Shown here piece after piece: positions 1-5,417 of a stretch of 5,417 nt of DNA; position 1 is the stretch's first letter; each line of letters starts with the position of its first letter. A program made the position numbers and the translations under genes. The notes under the pieces are model-generated. The model did not search any database. It was not told where the DNA came from and saw only the letters and a program-made list of their open reading frames with translations. The stretch is from an uncultured Nitrospinaceae bacterium (GTDB taxonomy: Bacteria; Nitrospinota; Nitrospinia; Nitrospinales; VA-1), in NCBI GenBank assembly GCA_905182935.1, contig CAJJDL010000135.1, forward strand, positions 1-5,417. The letters are read 5' to 3'.

Positions 1-489
1 GCCTTAAAGACGATGGGGTTACACTCAATAATGGAGCAGGAAGGGTATACTGGTTTAATGCTTGGCATTCGCAGGGATGAAGAAGGGACTAGAGCCAAAG
101 AACGTTATTTTTCTCCTCGCGACAAAAACTTTGAGTGGAACTTTAAGGACCAACCACCGGAATTATGGGACCAATTCAAGACATCGTTTGCTCCTGACAC
201 GCATATTCGCATTCATCCTATTCTTCATTGGACTGAGTTAAATGTTTGGGAATACATCCATCGTGAAAAAATCCCAATCATTGATCTTTATTTCGCTAAC
301 TCTGACGGCAAGCGCTACAGATCGCTTGGTTGTGCCCCATGTACGACTCCAATCGATTCGAAGGCTAAAAATGTAGTAGAAGTTATTGAAGAATTAAAGT
401 CGATAACCTCATCTGAACGTTCTGGTAGGGCTCAGGATCAGGAAGATACATATGCAATGCAAAAACTTCGAGCCCGAGGTTATATGTGA
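1..489 (+). CDS. cysD: Sulfate adenylyltransferase subunit 2 (CysD), 3' part; 5' end outside window
   Basis: This is the catalytic, ATP-pyrophosphatase-fold subunit of ATP sulfurylase. With the GTPase CysN it converts ATP and sulfate to APS and pyrophosphate in the cytoplasm. The frame is open from base 1 (codons GCC TTA AAG ACG precede the first ATG at 13), so the ATG at 13 is internal and the N-terminal third with the PP-loop lies outside. Seen directly: the CysD signature [13 protein letters not shown] (nt 67-105), then [22 protein letters not shown] and the C-terminal block [13 protein letters not shown] ending in RARGYM, all matching the CysD C-terminus. Compared with the enterobacterial protein it lacks a stretch of about 25 residues before RYRSLGC, and it reads GCAPCT (Cys codons at 331 and 340) where E. 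coli has GCWPLT. This resembles a shorter CysD subtype. The cysN gene follows after 107 nt. PAPS-reductase-like annotations are possible because the families are related, but the C-terminal block argues for CysD. Confidence 0.93.
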   Translation, partial: ALKTMGLHSIMEQEGYTGLMLGIRRDEEGTRAKERYFSPRDKNFEWNFKDQPPELWDQFKTSFAPDTHIRIHPILHWTELNVWEYIHREKIPIIDLYFANSDGKRYRSLGCAPCTTPIDSKAKNVVEVIEELKSITSSERSGRAQDQEDTYAMQKLRARGYM

Positions 490-596
490 TTGAAGGTATT
501 ATTTTACGTGCTTTCTATATTACATATTGATTACTTTCAATAATCAACGTCACATAATCTGTAAATACCAATAAGAATTAAATACAAAAAGTAACT
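490..596. promoter_or_regulatory. cysD-cysN intergenic region with inverted repeats (possible RNA structure)
   Basis: This AT-rich gap of 107 nt lies between two genes that are usually adjacent or overlapping. A perfect 7-bp inverted repeat, TTGATTA (527-533) and TAATCAA (541-547), has a 7-nt loop. Outer arms can also pair: GGTAT (495-499) with ATACC (565-569), TTAC (504-507) with GTAA (561-564) and GTG (508-510) with CAC (551-553), giving a nested imperfect structure. No U-run follows, so it does not look like a standard intrinsic terminator. A CATAAT hexamer at 553-558 resembles a -10 box but has no well-spaced -35. It could be an mRNA processing or stability element, an operator, or chance in A/T-rich DNA. 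I see no clear Shine-Dalgarno sequence before the cysN start. Confidence 0.3.
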
Positions 597-2420
597 ATGA
601 ATAATAACGGTAACGATCCATTAAGTAATCGCTTGATGAAATTGGTCATTGTGGGTCACGTGGATCATGGAAAATCTACTCTCGTCGGACGGCTTATGTC
701 CGATACTGACAGTTTACCTAGTGGGAAGCTAGATTTTGTAAAAGATATTTGTAAGCGCCAGGGCAAGGAGTTCGAGTACGCTTTCCTTCTTGATGCACTG
801 GAAGAGGAACAGGAGCAGGGAATTACAATTGATACGTCACAAATTTTTTTCAATACTAAAAAGAGACGATACGTAATCATCGATGCTCCAGGGCATAAAG
901 AATTTTTAAAGAATATGGTGACCGGTGCAGCAAATGCTGAGTCAGCACTGCTTCTCATTGATGCGCATGAGGGAATTCAGGAACAATCACGTCGTCATGG
1001 ATATATATTGAAGTTGCTAGGTCTTACACAGGTGGCTGTAGTTATTAATAAAATGGACTTAGTTAATTACGATCCCAATATTTATAATAAGATTAAATCT
1101 GAATATACTAAGTTTCTTGGGTCAATGGGAATTGAGGCTAGGGAATTTATTCCTGTCTCGGCTAAATTGGGAGTTAATATCGCAAAAACGAGTGACAAGG
1201 TACCTTGGTATAAAGGACCTAGTATTTTGCAGATGTTGGACCAGTTTACAGAAAAAAAAATACCAACTCATCTTCCGTTCCGTTTTCCAGTGCAGGATGT
1301 TTATAAATTTGATGAACGGAGGATCATCTCTGGAAGAGTTGAGTCGGGAAAGGTCAATGTAGGCGATCAACTGGTCTTCTCCCCGTCAAATAAGGTTGGA
1401 GTGATTAAAAGTATCGAGGCATGGAGTGTAGATAAGCAACCTAAAAAAGCAGAAGCTTCTGAGTCTGTAGGATTCACACTTGGAGAACAGATATTTGTAG
1501 AGCGTGGTGATGTTGCGAGCCTCAAGAGTGAGTTGCCCATTGTCTCCACTACTTTTGATGTCAATGTGTTTTGGATGGGACAGCAAAATCTTGAAAAAGG
1601 AAGAATATATACATTAAAACTAACTACTCAAGAGGTGCCTTGCGAAGTTGTAGAATTTAAGAAAGTTACCGATGCTTCGACGCTAGAAACACTTAAAGGG
1701 CAGGAATATTTAGAGAAAAATGATGTTGCTGAAGTGACACTTCGCACCTCTACTCCGGTGGTTTTTGACTTATTTGGATCTATCCCAACAACAGGTCGTT
1801 TTGTTCTAGTAGATGGATATGATGTGTGTGGTGGAGGAATTATTACCACATATACGCCAAATAAAACAGATCGTTTGCGTGATGAGGTTCGTCATCGCGA
1901 CTTTCATTGGCTTAAGAGTGACATTAAATTAGAAGAAAGAGCTTATCGAAATGGACATCAATCGACTCTGATATTGATTGTGGGATCCTCCGGGGTAGGA
2001 AAGGCTAAGCTGGCCAAATATCTTGAGAAGAAACTTTTTGAACTCAATTATCAGAGTTATCTTCTGGATGGGCGGAATGTGGCGTTGGGTGTTTCTGCAG
2101 ATATTGGGTCACAGCAGAAAAAACAAGAAGGTGAAGTGCTACGAAGGTTTGGTGAAGTAGCAAAACTATTTCTCGATGCCGGACATGTGGTGATATCTAC
2201 ATCCAATGTTTTTAATCAGGAGGATCACTCAGACCTTCGCTTATTGGTAGAACCATGCCAAGTTGTAGAAATTTTTGTTACAGATGAAACAAAGCAAAGC
2301 GAAAATTGCGATATTAAACTATCAATAATAGAAGCTGAAAAAGAAAACGAAGCAGCTAATACGATTTACAACTATTTGAAAGATAAAAAAATTCTTACAG
2401 GGCACAATTATTCAATCTAA
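597..2420 (+). CDS. cysN: Sulfate adenylyltransferase subunit 1 (CysN GTPase) fused to a degenerate APS-kinase-like domain
   Basis: This is the GTPase subunit that couples GTP hydrolysis to APS synthesis by CysD. Residues about 13-220 form an EF-Tu-like G domain with every motif visible: GHVDHGKST (20-28), [10 protein letters not shown] (switch I, about 70-79), DAPGH (96-100), QSRRH (130-134, a CysN hallmark), NKMD (151-154) and SAK (188-190). Two beta-barrel domains follow (about 225-420). Residues about 440-607 align with APS kinase (CysC): the linker with ERAYRNGH, a P-loop GSSGVGKA (463-470), YLLDGRNV (488-495), [20 protein letters not shown] (516-535) and EIFV. The kinase residues are altered: Ala470 replaces the Walker A Ser/Thr, DGDNVR has become DGRNVA, and the FSxxxRxEN, FISPxR and KARxG...PYE motifs are absent. 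Of the two activities expected in a NodQ/CysNC fusion, only the GTPase looks intact. At 607 residues the protein is near fusion length and well above plain CysN (about 475). The start at 597 is the first ATG after an in-frame stop at 579-581; no Shine-Dalgarno is evident. Confidence 0.93.
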   Translation: MNNNGNDPLSNRLMKLVIVGHVDHGKSTLVGRLMSDTDSLPSGKLDFVKDICKRQGKEFEYAFLLDALEEEQEQGITIDTSQIFFNTKKRRYVIIDAPGHKEFLKNMVTGAANAESALLLIDAHEGIQEQSRRHGYILKLLGLTQVAVVINKMDLVNYDPNIYNKIKSEYTKFLGSMGIEAREFIPVSAKLGVNIAKTSDKVPWYKGPSILQMLDQFTEKKIPTHLPFRFPVQDVYKFDERRIISGRVESGKVNVGDQLVFSPSNKVGVIKSIEAWSVDKQPKKAEASESVGFTLGEQIFVERGDVASLKSELPIVSTTFDVNVFWMGQQNLEKGRIYTLKLTTQEVPCEVVEFKKVTDASTLETLKGQEYLEKNDVAEVTLRTSTPVVFDLFGSIPTTGRFVLVDGYDVCGGGIITTYTPNKTDRLRDEVRHRDFHWLKSDIKLEERAYRNGHQSTLILIVGSSGVGKAKLAKYLEKKLFELNYQSYLLDGRNVALGVSADIGSQQKKQEGEVLRRFGEVAKLFLDAGHVVISTSNVFNQEDHSDLRLLVEPCQVVEIFVTDETKQSENCDIKLSIIEAEKENEAANTIYNYLKDKKILTGHNYSI

Positions 2421-2458
2421 GTGCAGTTTTTTTTTGTGTGTGGTATTTTTGAAAATGA

Positions 2459-2486
2459 TTGACTTTAATTTGATGAGGTCCAGAAT
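2459..2486 (+). promoter_or_regulatory. Candidate sigma-70-type promoter for the ferredoxin gene
   Basis: TTGACT (2459-2464) matches the -35 consensus at five of six positions. CAGAAT (2481-2486), 16 nt downstream, matches the -10 consensus at four of six. Transcription would begin near 2493, about 50 nt before the ferredoxin start. Such matches are common in A/T-rich DNA, so this is a suggestion only. Confidence 0.3.
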
Positions 2487-2493
2487 GGATCTC
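2475..2493. repeat. Inverted repeat GAGGTCC-N5-GGATCTC (hairpin or operator)
   Basis: The arms at 2475-2481 and 2487-2493 form a 7-bp stem (one G-U pair as RNA) around the 5-nt loop AGAAT, followed by TTTC. It could be a weak intrinsic terminator for cysN. Alternatively it could be a protein-binding site, because it overlaps the candidate -10 box of the ferredoxin promoter. It is more GC-rich than its surroundings, which makes it stand out from background A/T palindromes. Confidence 0.4.
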
Positions 2494-2542
2494 TTTCTAA
2501 CCATAATTAAAAAACTTTAGTCCAAGCGAGGCTTCTAATAAA

Positions 2543-2848
2543 ATGCCCAAGGTTACGATAACTAATGAAGAAACAGGTGAATCCAAAGAATATAAATTGG
2601 GTTATGGAGCTAATTTAAGAAAATCTGCATTGTTTCAGGATGTCGATCTCTATAAAGGGCTGAACACCCAATTAAATTGTAGGGGTATGGGGCTTTGCGG
2701 TAAATGTGTTATAGAGCCGACCCCGCTTAACAATGTAAGCGAACAAACTTTTTTTGAAAAAATTCATCGATTGGAACCTCATCAAAGATTGGGATGTCGT
2801 ACTAAAGTTTTTGGGCCGGTTACCATTAAAGCAGGCATCCAAGATTGA
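2543..2848 (+). CDS. [2Fe-2S] ferredoxin (plant/adrenodoxin-type fold)
   Basis: This is a small soluble electron carrier of 101 residues, typical for single-domain [2Fe-2S] ferredoxins. Four cysteines are placed to bind the cluster: Cys46, Cys52 and Cys55 in NCRGMGLCGKC, and Cys85 in RLGCRTKVFGPVTI, giving C-X5-C-X2-C-X29-C. The first spacing is like adrenodoxin and the last like plant ferredoxins. The N-terminus (PKVTITNEETGESKEYKLGYGANL) fits the first beta-hairpin of the beta-grasp fold and the loop before the first helix. There is no signal peptide or membrane segment, so it should be cytoplasmic. The ATG at 2543 has GAGG 11 nt upstream. The gap of 122 nt from cysN and a candidate promoter suggest it may be transcribed on its own. 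Its redox partner cannot be told from this window; a role in reductive sulfur metabolism is only a guess from position. Confidence 0.9.
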   Translation: MPKVTITNEETGESKEYKLGYGANLRKSALFQDVDLYKGLNTQLNCRGMGLCGKCVIEPTPLNNVSEQTFFEKIHRLEPHQRLGCRTKVFGPVTIKAGIQD

Positions 2849-2923
2849 GCTATTCTCCGCTGCTGTTAAACCTCTAAAATAATAACAAAAAACATAAAAA
2901 TTTAATCTCCTTGAACCTTGTCA
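2849..2923. other. Convergent intergenic region, no clear feature
   Basis: These 75 nt separate the ends of the ferredoxin gene (+) and the membrane-protein gene (-). The sequence is A-rich on the plus strand and so T-rich on the minus strand. I find no convincing GC-rich stem, so a bidirectional terminator is expected from the layout but not seen. Confidence 0.5.
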
Positions 2924-3277
2924 TTACATTTGTAAGATGATAAGGACAGGTAAAAGTGTTAACCCGATCAATGTAATAAAAGCGTGTATCAGGACGTCCC
3001 ACTTTTTGCTGATAGGCACGATTGTGATAAAGTAGCCGAAAACTAGGTAGTCCCAAATAGCATTCTCACTATCGATTTGGTTCCTTATGAGAAAGATAAC
3101 CAGGCAGATTATAACTCCATAGTACAGTAGACTATGTATTCTAATGATGGCGGGAGTTTTTTTTTGGAATACCATGAAGACACCCAAGAAAATATTTATA
3201 ACATGGAACCCGATCGCAGGAACCAGCCAAATCAAAGGTGATGAGGGTGAAAGAGTTGGGAATAGTTCAGTTGCCAT
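2924..3277 (-). CDS. Small integral membrane protein with four predicted transmembrane helices, unknown function
   Basis: I do not recognise a family. The 117-residue product is strongly hydrophobic, with four likely membrane spans at about 14-37 (PLIWLVPAIGFHVINIFLGV), 45-64 (IRIHSLLYYGVIICLVIFLI), 74-90 (IWDYLVFGYFITIVPIS) and 95-115 (VLIHAFITLIGLTLLPVLII), joined by short charged loops (QKKTP, RNQIDSE, KKWD). The regular helix-loop pattern across the whole frame, and the absence of any convincing plus-strand gene in this 480-nt stretch, argue that it is real. It is the only minus-strand gene here, convergent with the ferredoxin and divergent from the dehydrogenase 50 nt away. No cysteine or heme-ligand pattern links it to the ferredoxin. 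The initiating ATG (complement of 3275-3277) has no obvious Shine-Dalgarno sequence. Confidence 0.72.
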   Translation of the reverse strand: MATELFPTLSPSSPLIWLVPAIGFHVINIFLGVFMVFQKKTPAIIRIHSLLYYGVIICLVIFLIRNQIDSENAIWDYLVFGYFITIVPISKKWDVLIHAFITLIGLTLLPVLIILQM

Positions 3278-3327
3278 GAGTATTTTCGAAGTTATTTAAG
3301 GCTTTAAAGAAAGAGACAAATTTTAAC
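3278..3327. promoter_or_regulatory. Divergent intergenic region between membrane-protein and SDR genes
   Basis: These 50 nt must hold at least the leaders of two divergent genes. On the plus strand a purine-rich AAAGAG (3310-3315) lies 12 nt before the SDR ATG and may serve as a weak ribosome-binding site. No clear -35/-10 pair is seen on either strand, so promoters may extend into the flanking genes. Confidence 0.3.
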
Positions 3328-4125
3328 ATGGATATGAATTTAAAAAATCGCAAAGTGGTCATTACAGGTGTCAGTGAGGGCATAGGCAAAAGTTTAGCTA
3401 TGACTTTTGCTGAGGCGGGAGCAAAGGTAGCCGGATCGGCACGCAATAGTGAACGACTTTATGCTATAGAAAAAGAAATTTCAGGGGCAGGACATTTTTT
3501 TCTCTCAGCTGATTTTTCTAAATCAGAAGACATTAAGATGTTTCATGATAAAACTATTTCAGCATTTGGAGGGATCGATATTCTAATTAATAATGTTGGG
3601 TCGATTCAGAAGCTGGCAGGGTTTTTTGACTTAAGCGATGAAGATTGGCAGGAAGCGTTTGATGTTAATCTTATGTCCGCCGTAAGGTCATGTCGATTAT
3701 TTAGTTCATCCTTAAAAAAATCAATAGCACCTAGAATCATAAATATAACATCCGTTGCTGCGAGTCGTCCTGGAGATGTATTTCCTCATTATAGTGCTGT
3801 GAAAGCGGGGCTGTGCAATTTAACTATTTCATTGGCGCGGGCGCTTGCTGAAGATAAAGTACTAGTTAATTCGGTTTCTCCTGGACCGGTTTGGTCAAAG
3901 TCATGGGATGATGAAGCTAGAAACATAGCTAATAACTCAGGAGATGATTTACAAAATGTAGTGGATGAAATTCGTTTGTCTTCTGCTCAAACGTTGTTGC
4001 TTAAGAGAATGGGGGCTCCTGATGATGTGGCAGGTTTAGTTCTTTTTTTGGCTTCTGATTTATCAAGTTGGATTACTGCATCCAACTTCACAGTAGACGG
4101 AGGATTTAATCAGAATCCTTATTAG
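3328..4125 (+). CDS. Short-chain dehydrogenase/reductase (classical SDR)
   Basis: This is a cytoplasmic NAD(P)-dependent oxidoreductase of 265 residues, the usual length for a classical SDR. The Rossmann motif TGVSEGIG is at 13-20, NNVG (the NNAG equivalent) at 88-91, and the catalytic tetrad is Asn114, Ser142, Tyr155 and Lys159 in the YSAVK context. The PG motif is at 185-186, and the C-terminal ITASNFTVDGGF is typical. Arg39 just after the second beta strand (GSARNSERL) suggests preference for NADP(H). The segment about 188-225, rich in acidic residues, is the variable substrate-binding lid, so the substrate cannot be deduced. Similar proteins are annotated as 3-oxoacyl-ACP reductases or sugar dehydrogenases. 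Position 58 nt upstream of a sugar-phosphate mutase suggests a polysaccharide-related role. The ATG at 3328 is preferred over the one at 3334 because the purine-rich AAAGAG is better spaced for it. Confidence 0.92.
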   Translation: MDMNLKNRKVVITGVSEGIGKSLAMTFAEAGAKVAGSARNSERLYAIEKEISGAGHFFLSADFSKSEDIKMFHDKTISAFGGIDILINNVGSIQKLAGFFDLSDEDWQEAFDVNLMSAVRSCRLFSSSLKKSIAPRIINITSVAASRPGDVFPHYSAVKAGLCNLTISLARALAEDKVLVNSVSPGPVWSKSWDDEARNIANNSGDDLQNVVDEIRLSSAQTLLLKRMGAPDDVAGLVLFLASDLSSWITASNFTVDGGFNQNPY

Positions 4126-4183
4126 TTAATTTTTTTAAAATTCTGAGTATGCTCAATACGAAAATATCTTTTAAAAAAAATTT
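4126..4183. other. SDR-mutase intergenic region, no strong terminator
   Basis: This gap of 58 nt is almost pure A/T. It contains an A/T-only inverted repeat (AATTTT 4128-4133, AAAATT 4137-4142) and a 4-bp stem TGAG (4144-4147) and CTCA (4152-4155) with loop TATG. Neither is a convincing terminator, so read-through from the SDR gene into the mutase gene is likely. The mutase start is preceded by an A-rich leader without a Shine-Dalgarno motif. Confidence 0.4.
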
Positions 4184-5417
4184 ATGACAAAAACTATCAA
4201 CCCGCAAATTTTCAGAGAATACGATATTCGTGGATTAGTGGATCAAGATCTTACCCGAGATTCCGTAGAGCGAATTGGTAAAGGTATAGGTACCTATATT
4301 CGCAGAAACGGAGGAAAGACTCTAACGGTAGGGTATGATATGAGAGTTAGTTCGATCCCATTTCGGGATAGTCTTATTAGTGGAATAAATTCGACCGGAT
4401 GCGATGTTATAGATATAGGAATGGTTCCAACCCCTGTAGCCTATTTTTCTTTGCATCACTTGAAACCCGATGGTGGAGTAATGATTACAGGAAGCCATAA
4501 CCCTTCAGAGTTTAATGGGTTTAAAATTAGTCATGGTCTGCATAGTTTGTATGGAGAGCGGATTCAAGAACTACGAAGACTTATTGATGTCAGTGACTAT
4601 GAAACCGGAATGGGTACGTTGAAGCATAAAAATATTTTAGAAGATTATATTCAAGGCATCTGCGACTTGGTCCAAATTCCACGTTCAGTTAAGGTTGTAG
4701 TAGATGGGGGTAATGGATGCTTTGGAATAGTAGGTCCGAAGCTTCTAAATAAGATAGGAGTAAATATTACCGAACTATATTGTGAACCTGATGGAAAATT
4801 CCCGAATCATCACCCGGATCCAACAGTAGCAAAGAATATGGTTGACCTCATTGATAAAGTAAAAGAAGAAGGGGCAGAGCTTGGAATCGGGTTTGATGGT
4901 GATGCAGACAGAATAGGTATTGTTGATGAAAAGGGTAATATCTTGTGGGGTGATCAACTTTTAATGATATTTGCGAGAGATATACTCAAACGTAACCCAG
5001 GTGCTACCATCGTAGGGGAGGTTAAGTGTTCGCAAAATCTTTTCATGGATATTGAGGCGCATGGCGGCACAGCGGTAATGTCTGCAGCAGGTCATTCGTT
5101 AATTAAAAAGAAAATGCAAGAGACCAATGCATTGCTGGCAGGTGAAATGAGCGGGCATATATGTTTTTCAGATGAATACTACGGTTTCGATGACGCTATT
5201 TATGCAGCATGCAGAATTCTTAAGATAGTGGCATCCTCAAAAGAAAAAGTTTCAGCGATGCTTGCAGATGTCCCAAAAACGGCGGCAACTCCAGAAATTC
5301 GTGTTGATTGTCCTGATGAAAATAAGTTTGAAATTGTCCGTGAACTTACAGAGAGTTTTAGGGAAAAATATGATGTGGTTGATATTGATGGAGTTAGAAT
5401 AAAGTTTGATAACGGGT
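4184..5417 (+). CDS. Phosphomannomutase/phosphoglucomutase (ManB/AlgC type), 3' end outside window
   Basis: This enzyme of the alpha-D-phosphohexomutase family interconverts hexose 6-phosphate and 1-phosphate, feeding GDP-mannose or UDP-glucose synthesis for surface glycans. The frame is open for 411 codons from the ATG at 4184 to the edge. Seen directly: the N-terminal FREYDIRG (10-17), the catalytic phosphoserine loop MITGSHNP (100-107, Ser104), the metal-binding loop DGDADR (238-243), and the sugar-recognition motif GEMSGH (320-325), which favours mannose/glucose substrates over glucosamine. FDDAIYAACRIL follows at about 342-353. These are the hallmarks of domains 1-3. Family members are about 450-465 residues, so roughly the last 45, including most of the phosphate-binding domain 4, lie outside. 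The first ATG is well placed before the conserved block. It sits 58 nt after the SDR gene and is probably cotranscribed with it. PMM versus PGM specificity cannot be settled, as many members do both. Confidence 0.94.
   Translation, partial: MTKTINPQIFREYDIRGLVDQDLTRDSVERIGKGIGTYIRRNGGKTLTVGYDMRVSSIPFRDSLISGINSTGCDVIDIGMVPTPVAYFSLHHLKPDGGVMITGSHNPSEFNGFKISHGLHSLYGERIQELRRLIDVSDYETGMGTLKHKNILEDYIQGICDLVQIPRSVKVVVDGGNGCFGIVGPKLLNKIGVNITELYCEPDGKFPNHHPDPTVAKNMVDLIDKVKEEGAELGIGFDGDADRIGIVDEKGNILWGDQLLMIFARDILKRNPGATIVGEVKCSQNLFMDIEAHGGTAVMSAAGHSLIKKKMQETNALLAGEMSGHICFSDEYYGFDDAIYAACRILKIVASSKEKVSAMLADVPKTAATPEIRVDCPDENKFEIVRELTESFREKYDVVDIDGVRIKFDNG

Larger units (their letters stand above)
2421..2542. 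other. cysN-ferredoxin intergenic region
   Basis: This 122-nt non-coding gap opens with a 9-T run (2427-2435) and a short GT-rich stretch. The only pairing before the T run is GCAC (2402-2405) with GTGC (2421-2424) across 15 nt, too weak to call a terminator. A candidate promoter and an inverted repeat follow and are listed separately. A GAGG at 2528-2531, 11 nt before the ferredoxin ATG, is the best Shine-Dalgarno-like match before any start in the window. Confidence 0.5.

Noticed and set aside
13..15. ATG at 13 as the true start of a short CysD
   Set aside because: The frame is open to base 1, and the protein would lack the PP-loop domain, so the gene is cut by the window edge instead.
1252..1362. 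Programmed frameshift in cysN at the A9 tract into another open frame
   Set aside because: The zero frame continues through all expected CysN domains, and the alternative frame has no domain-like content.
665..1849. Several open frames antisense to or out of frame with cysN
   Set aside because: They lie entirely within a gene with full family motifs and show no domain-like sequence of their own.
2427..2435. T9 run just after the cysN stop as an intrinsic terminator
   Set aside because: The only upstream pairing is 4 bp (GCAC/GTGC) over a 15-nt loop, too weak for a confident call.
2455..2520. A 21-codon open frame between cysN and the ferredoxin
   Set aside because: It is very short, has no ribosome-binding site, no recognisable product, and overlaps the candidate promoter and inverted repeat.
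2874..3056. A 60-codon minus-strand frame overlapping the end of the membrane-protein gene
   Set aside because: It overlaps the more coherent 117-residue membrane protein in another frame and has no recognisable features.
4775..4957. A 60-codon minus-strand frame inside the mutase gene
   Set aside because: It is antisense to the conserved metal-binding region of the mutase and best explained as a shadow.

Overview
The window is AT-rich (roughly 60% A+T by eye) bacterial DNA with compact genes and A/T-rich gaps. It holds six protein genes, two of them cut by the window edges: the 3' end of cysD (+), a complete cysN-type GTPase gene with a C-terminal APS-kinase-like domain (+), a small [2Fe-2S] ferredoxin (+), a small four-helix membrane protein (-), a short-chain dehydrogenase/reductase (+), and the first 411 codons of a phosphomannomutase/phosphoglucomutase (+). 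I see no rRNA, tRNA, CRISPR array, insertion sequence or transposase. The organism cannot be named safely from this sequence. The gene styles suit a Gram-negative, possibly marine or environmental, AT-rich lineage; that is inference only.

Region by region: positions 1-489 and 597-2420 encode the two subunits of the GTP-driven ATP sulfurylase, which makes adenosine 5'-phosphosulfate (APS). They are separated by an unusually long 107-nt gap containing inverted repeats. A 122-nt gap with a candidate promoter and an overlapping inverted repeat leads to the ferredoxin gene (2543-2848). The membrane protein gene (2924-3277) is convergent with the ferredoxin and divergent from the dehydrogenase (3328-4125). 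The sugar-phosphate mutase starts 58 nt after the dehydrogenase (4184) and runs off the right edge.

How they may work together: CysD and CysN activate sulfate, and the mutase supplies mannose-1-P or glucose-1-P for nucleotide sugars. With an SDR beside it, this resembles the edge of a surface-polysaccharide or lipopolysaccharide locus, where activated sulfate could be used to decorate glycans. Assimilation into cysteine is an equally standard role, and the window contains neither a sulfotransferase nor a sulfite/PAPS reductase to decide.

The most striking observation is that the C-terminal kinase domain of the CysN protein keeps the APS-kinase scaffold but has lost essentially every catalytic signature, including the Walker A Ser/Thr. 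It looks like a pseudokinase fused to an apparently intact GTPase.
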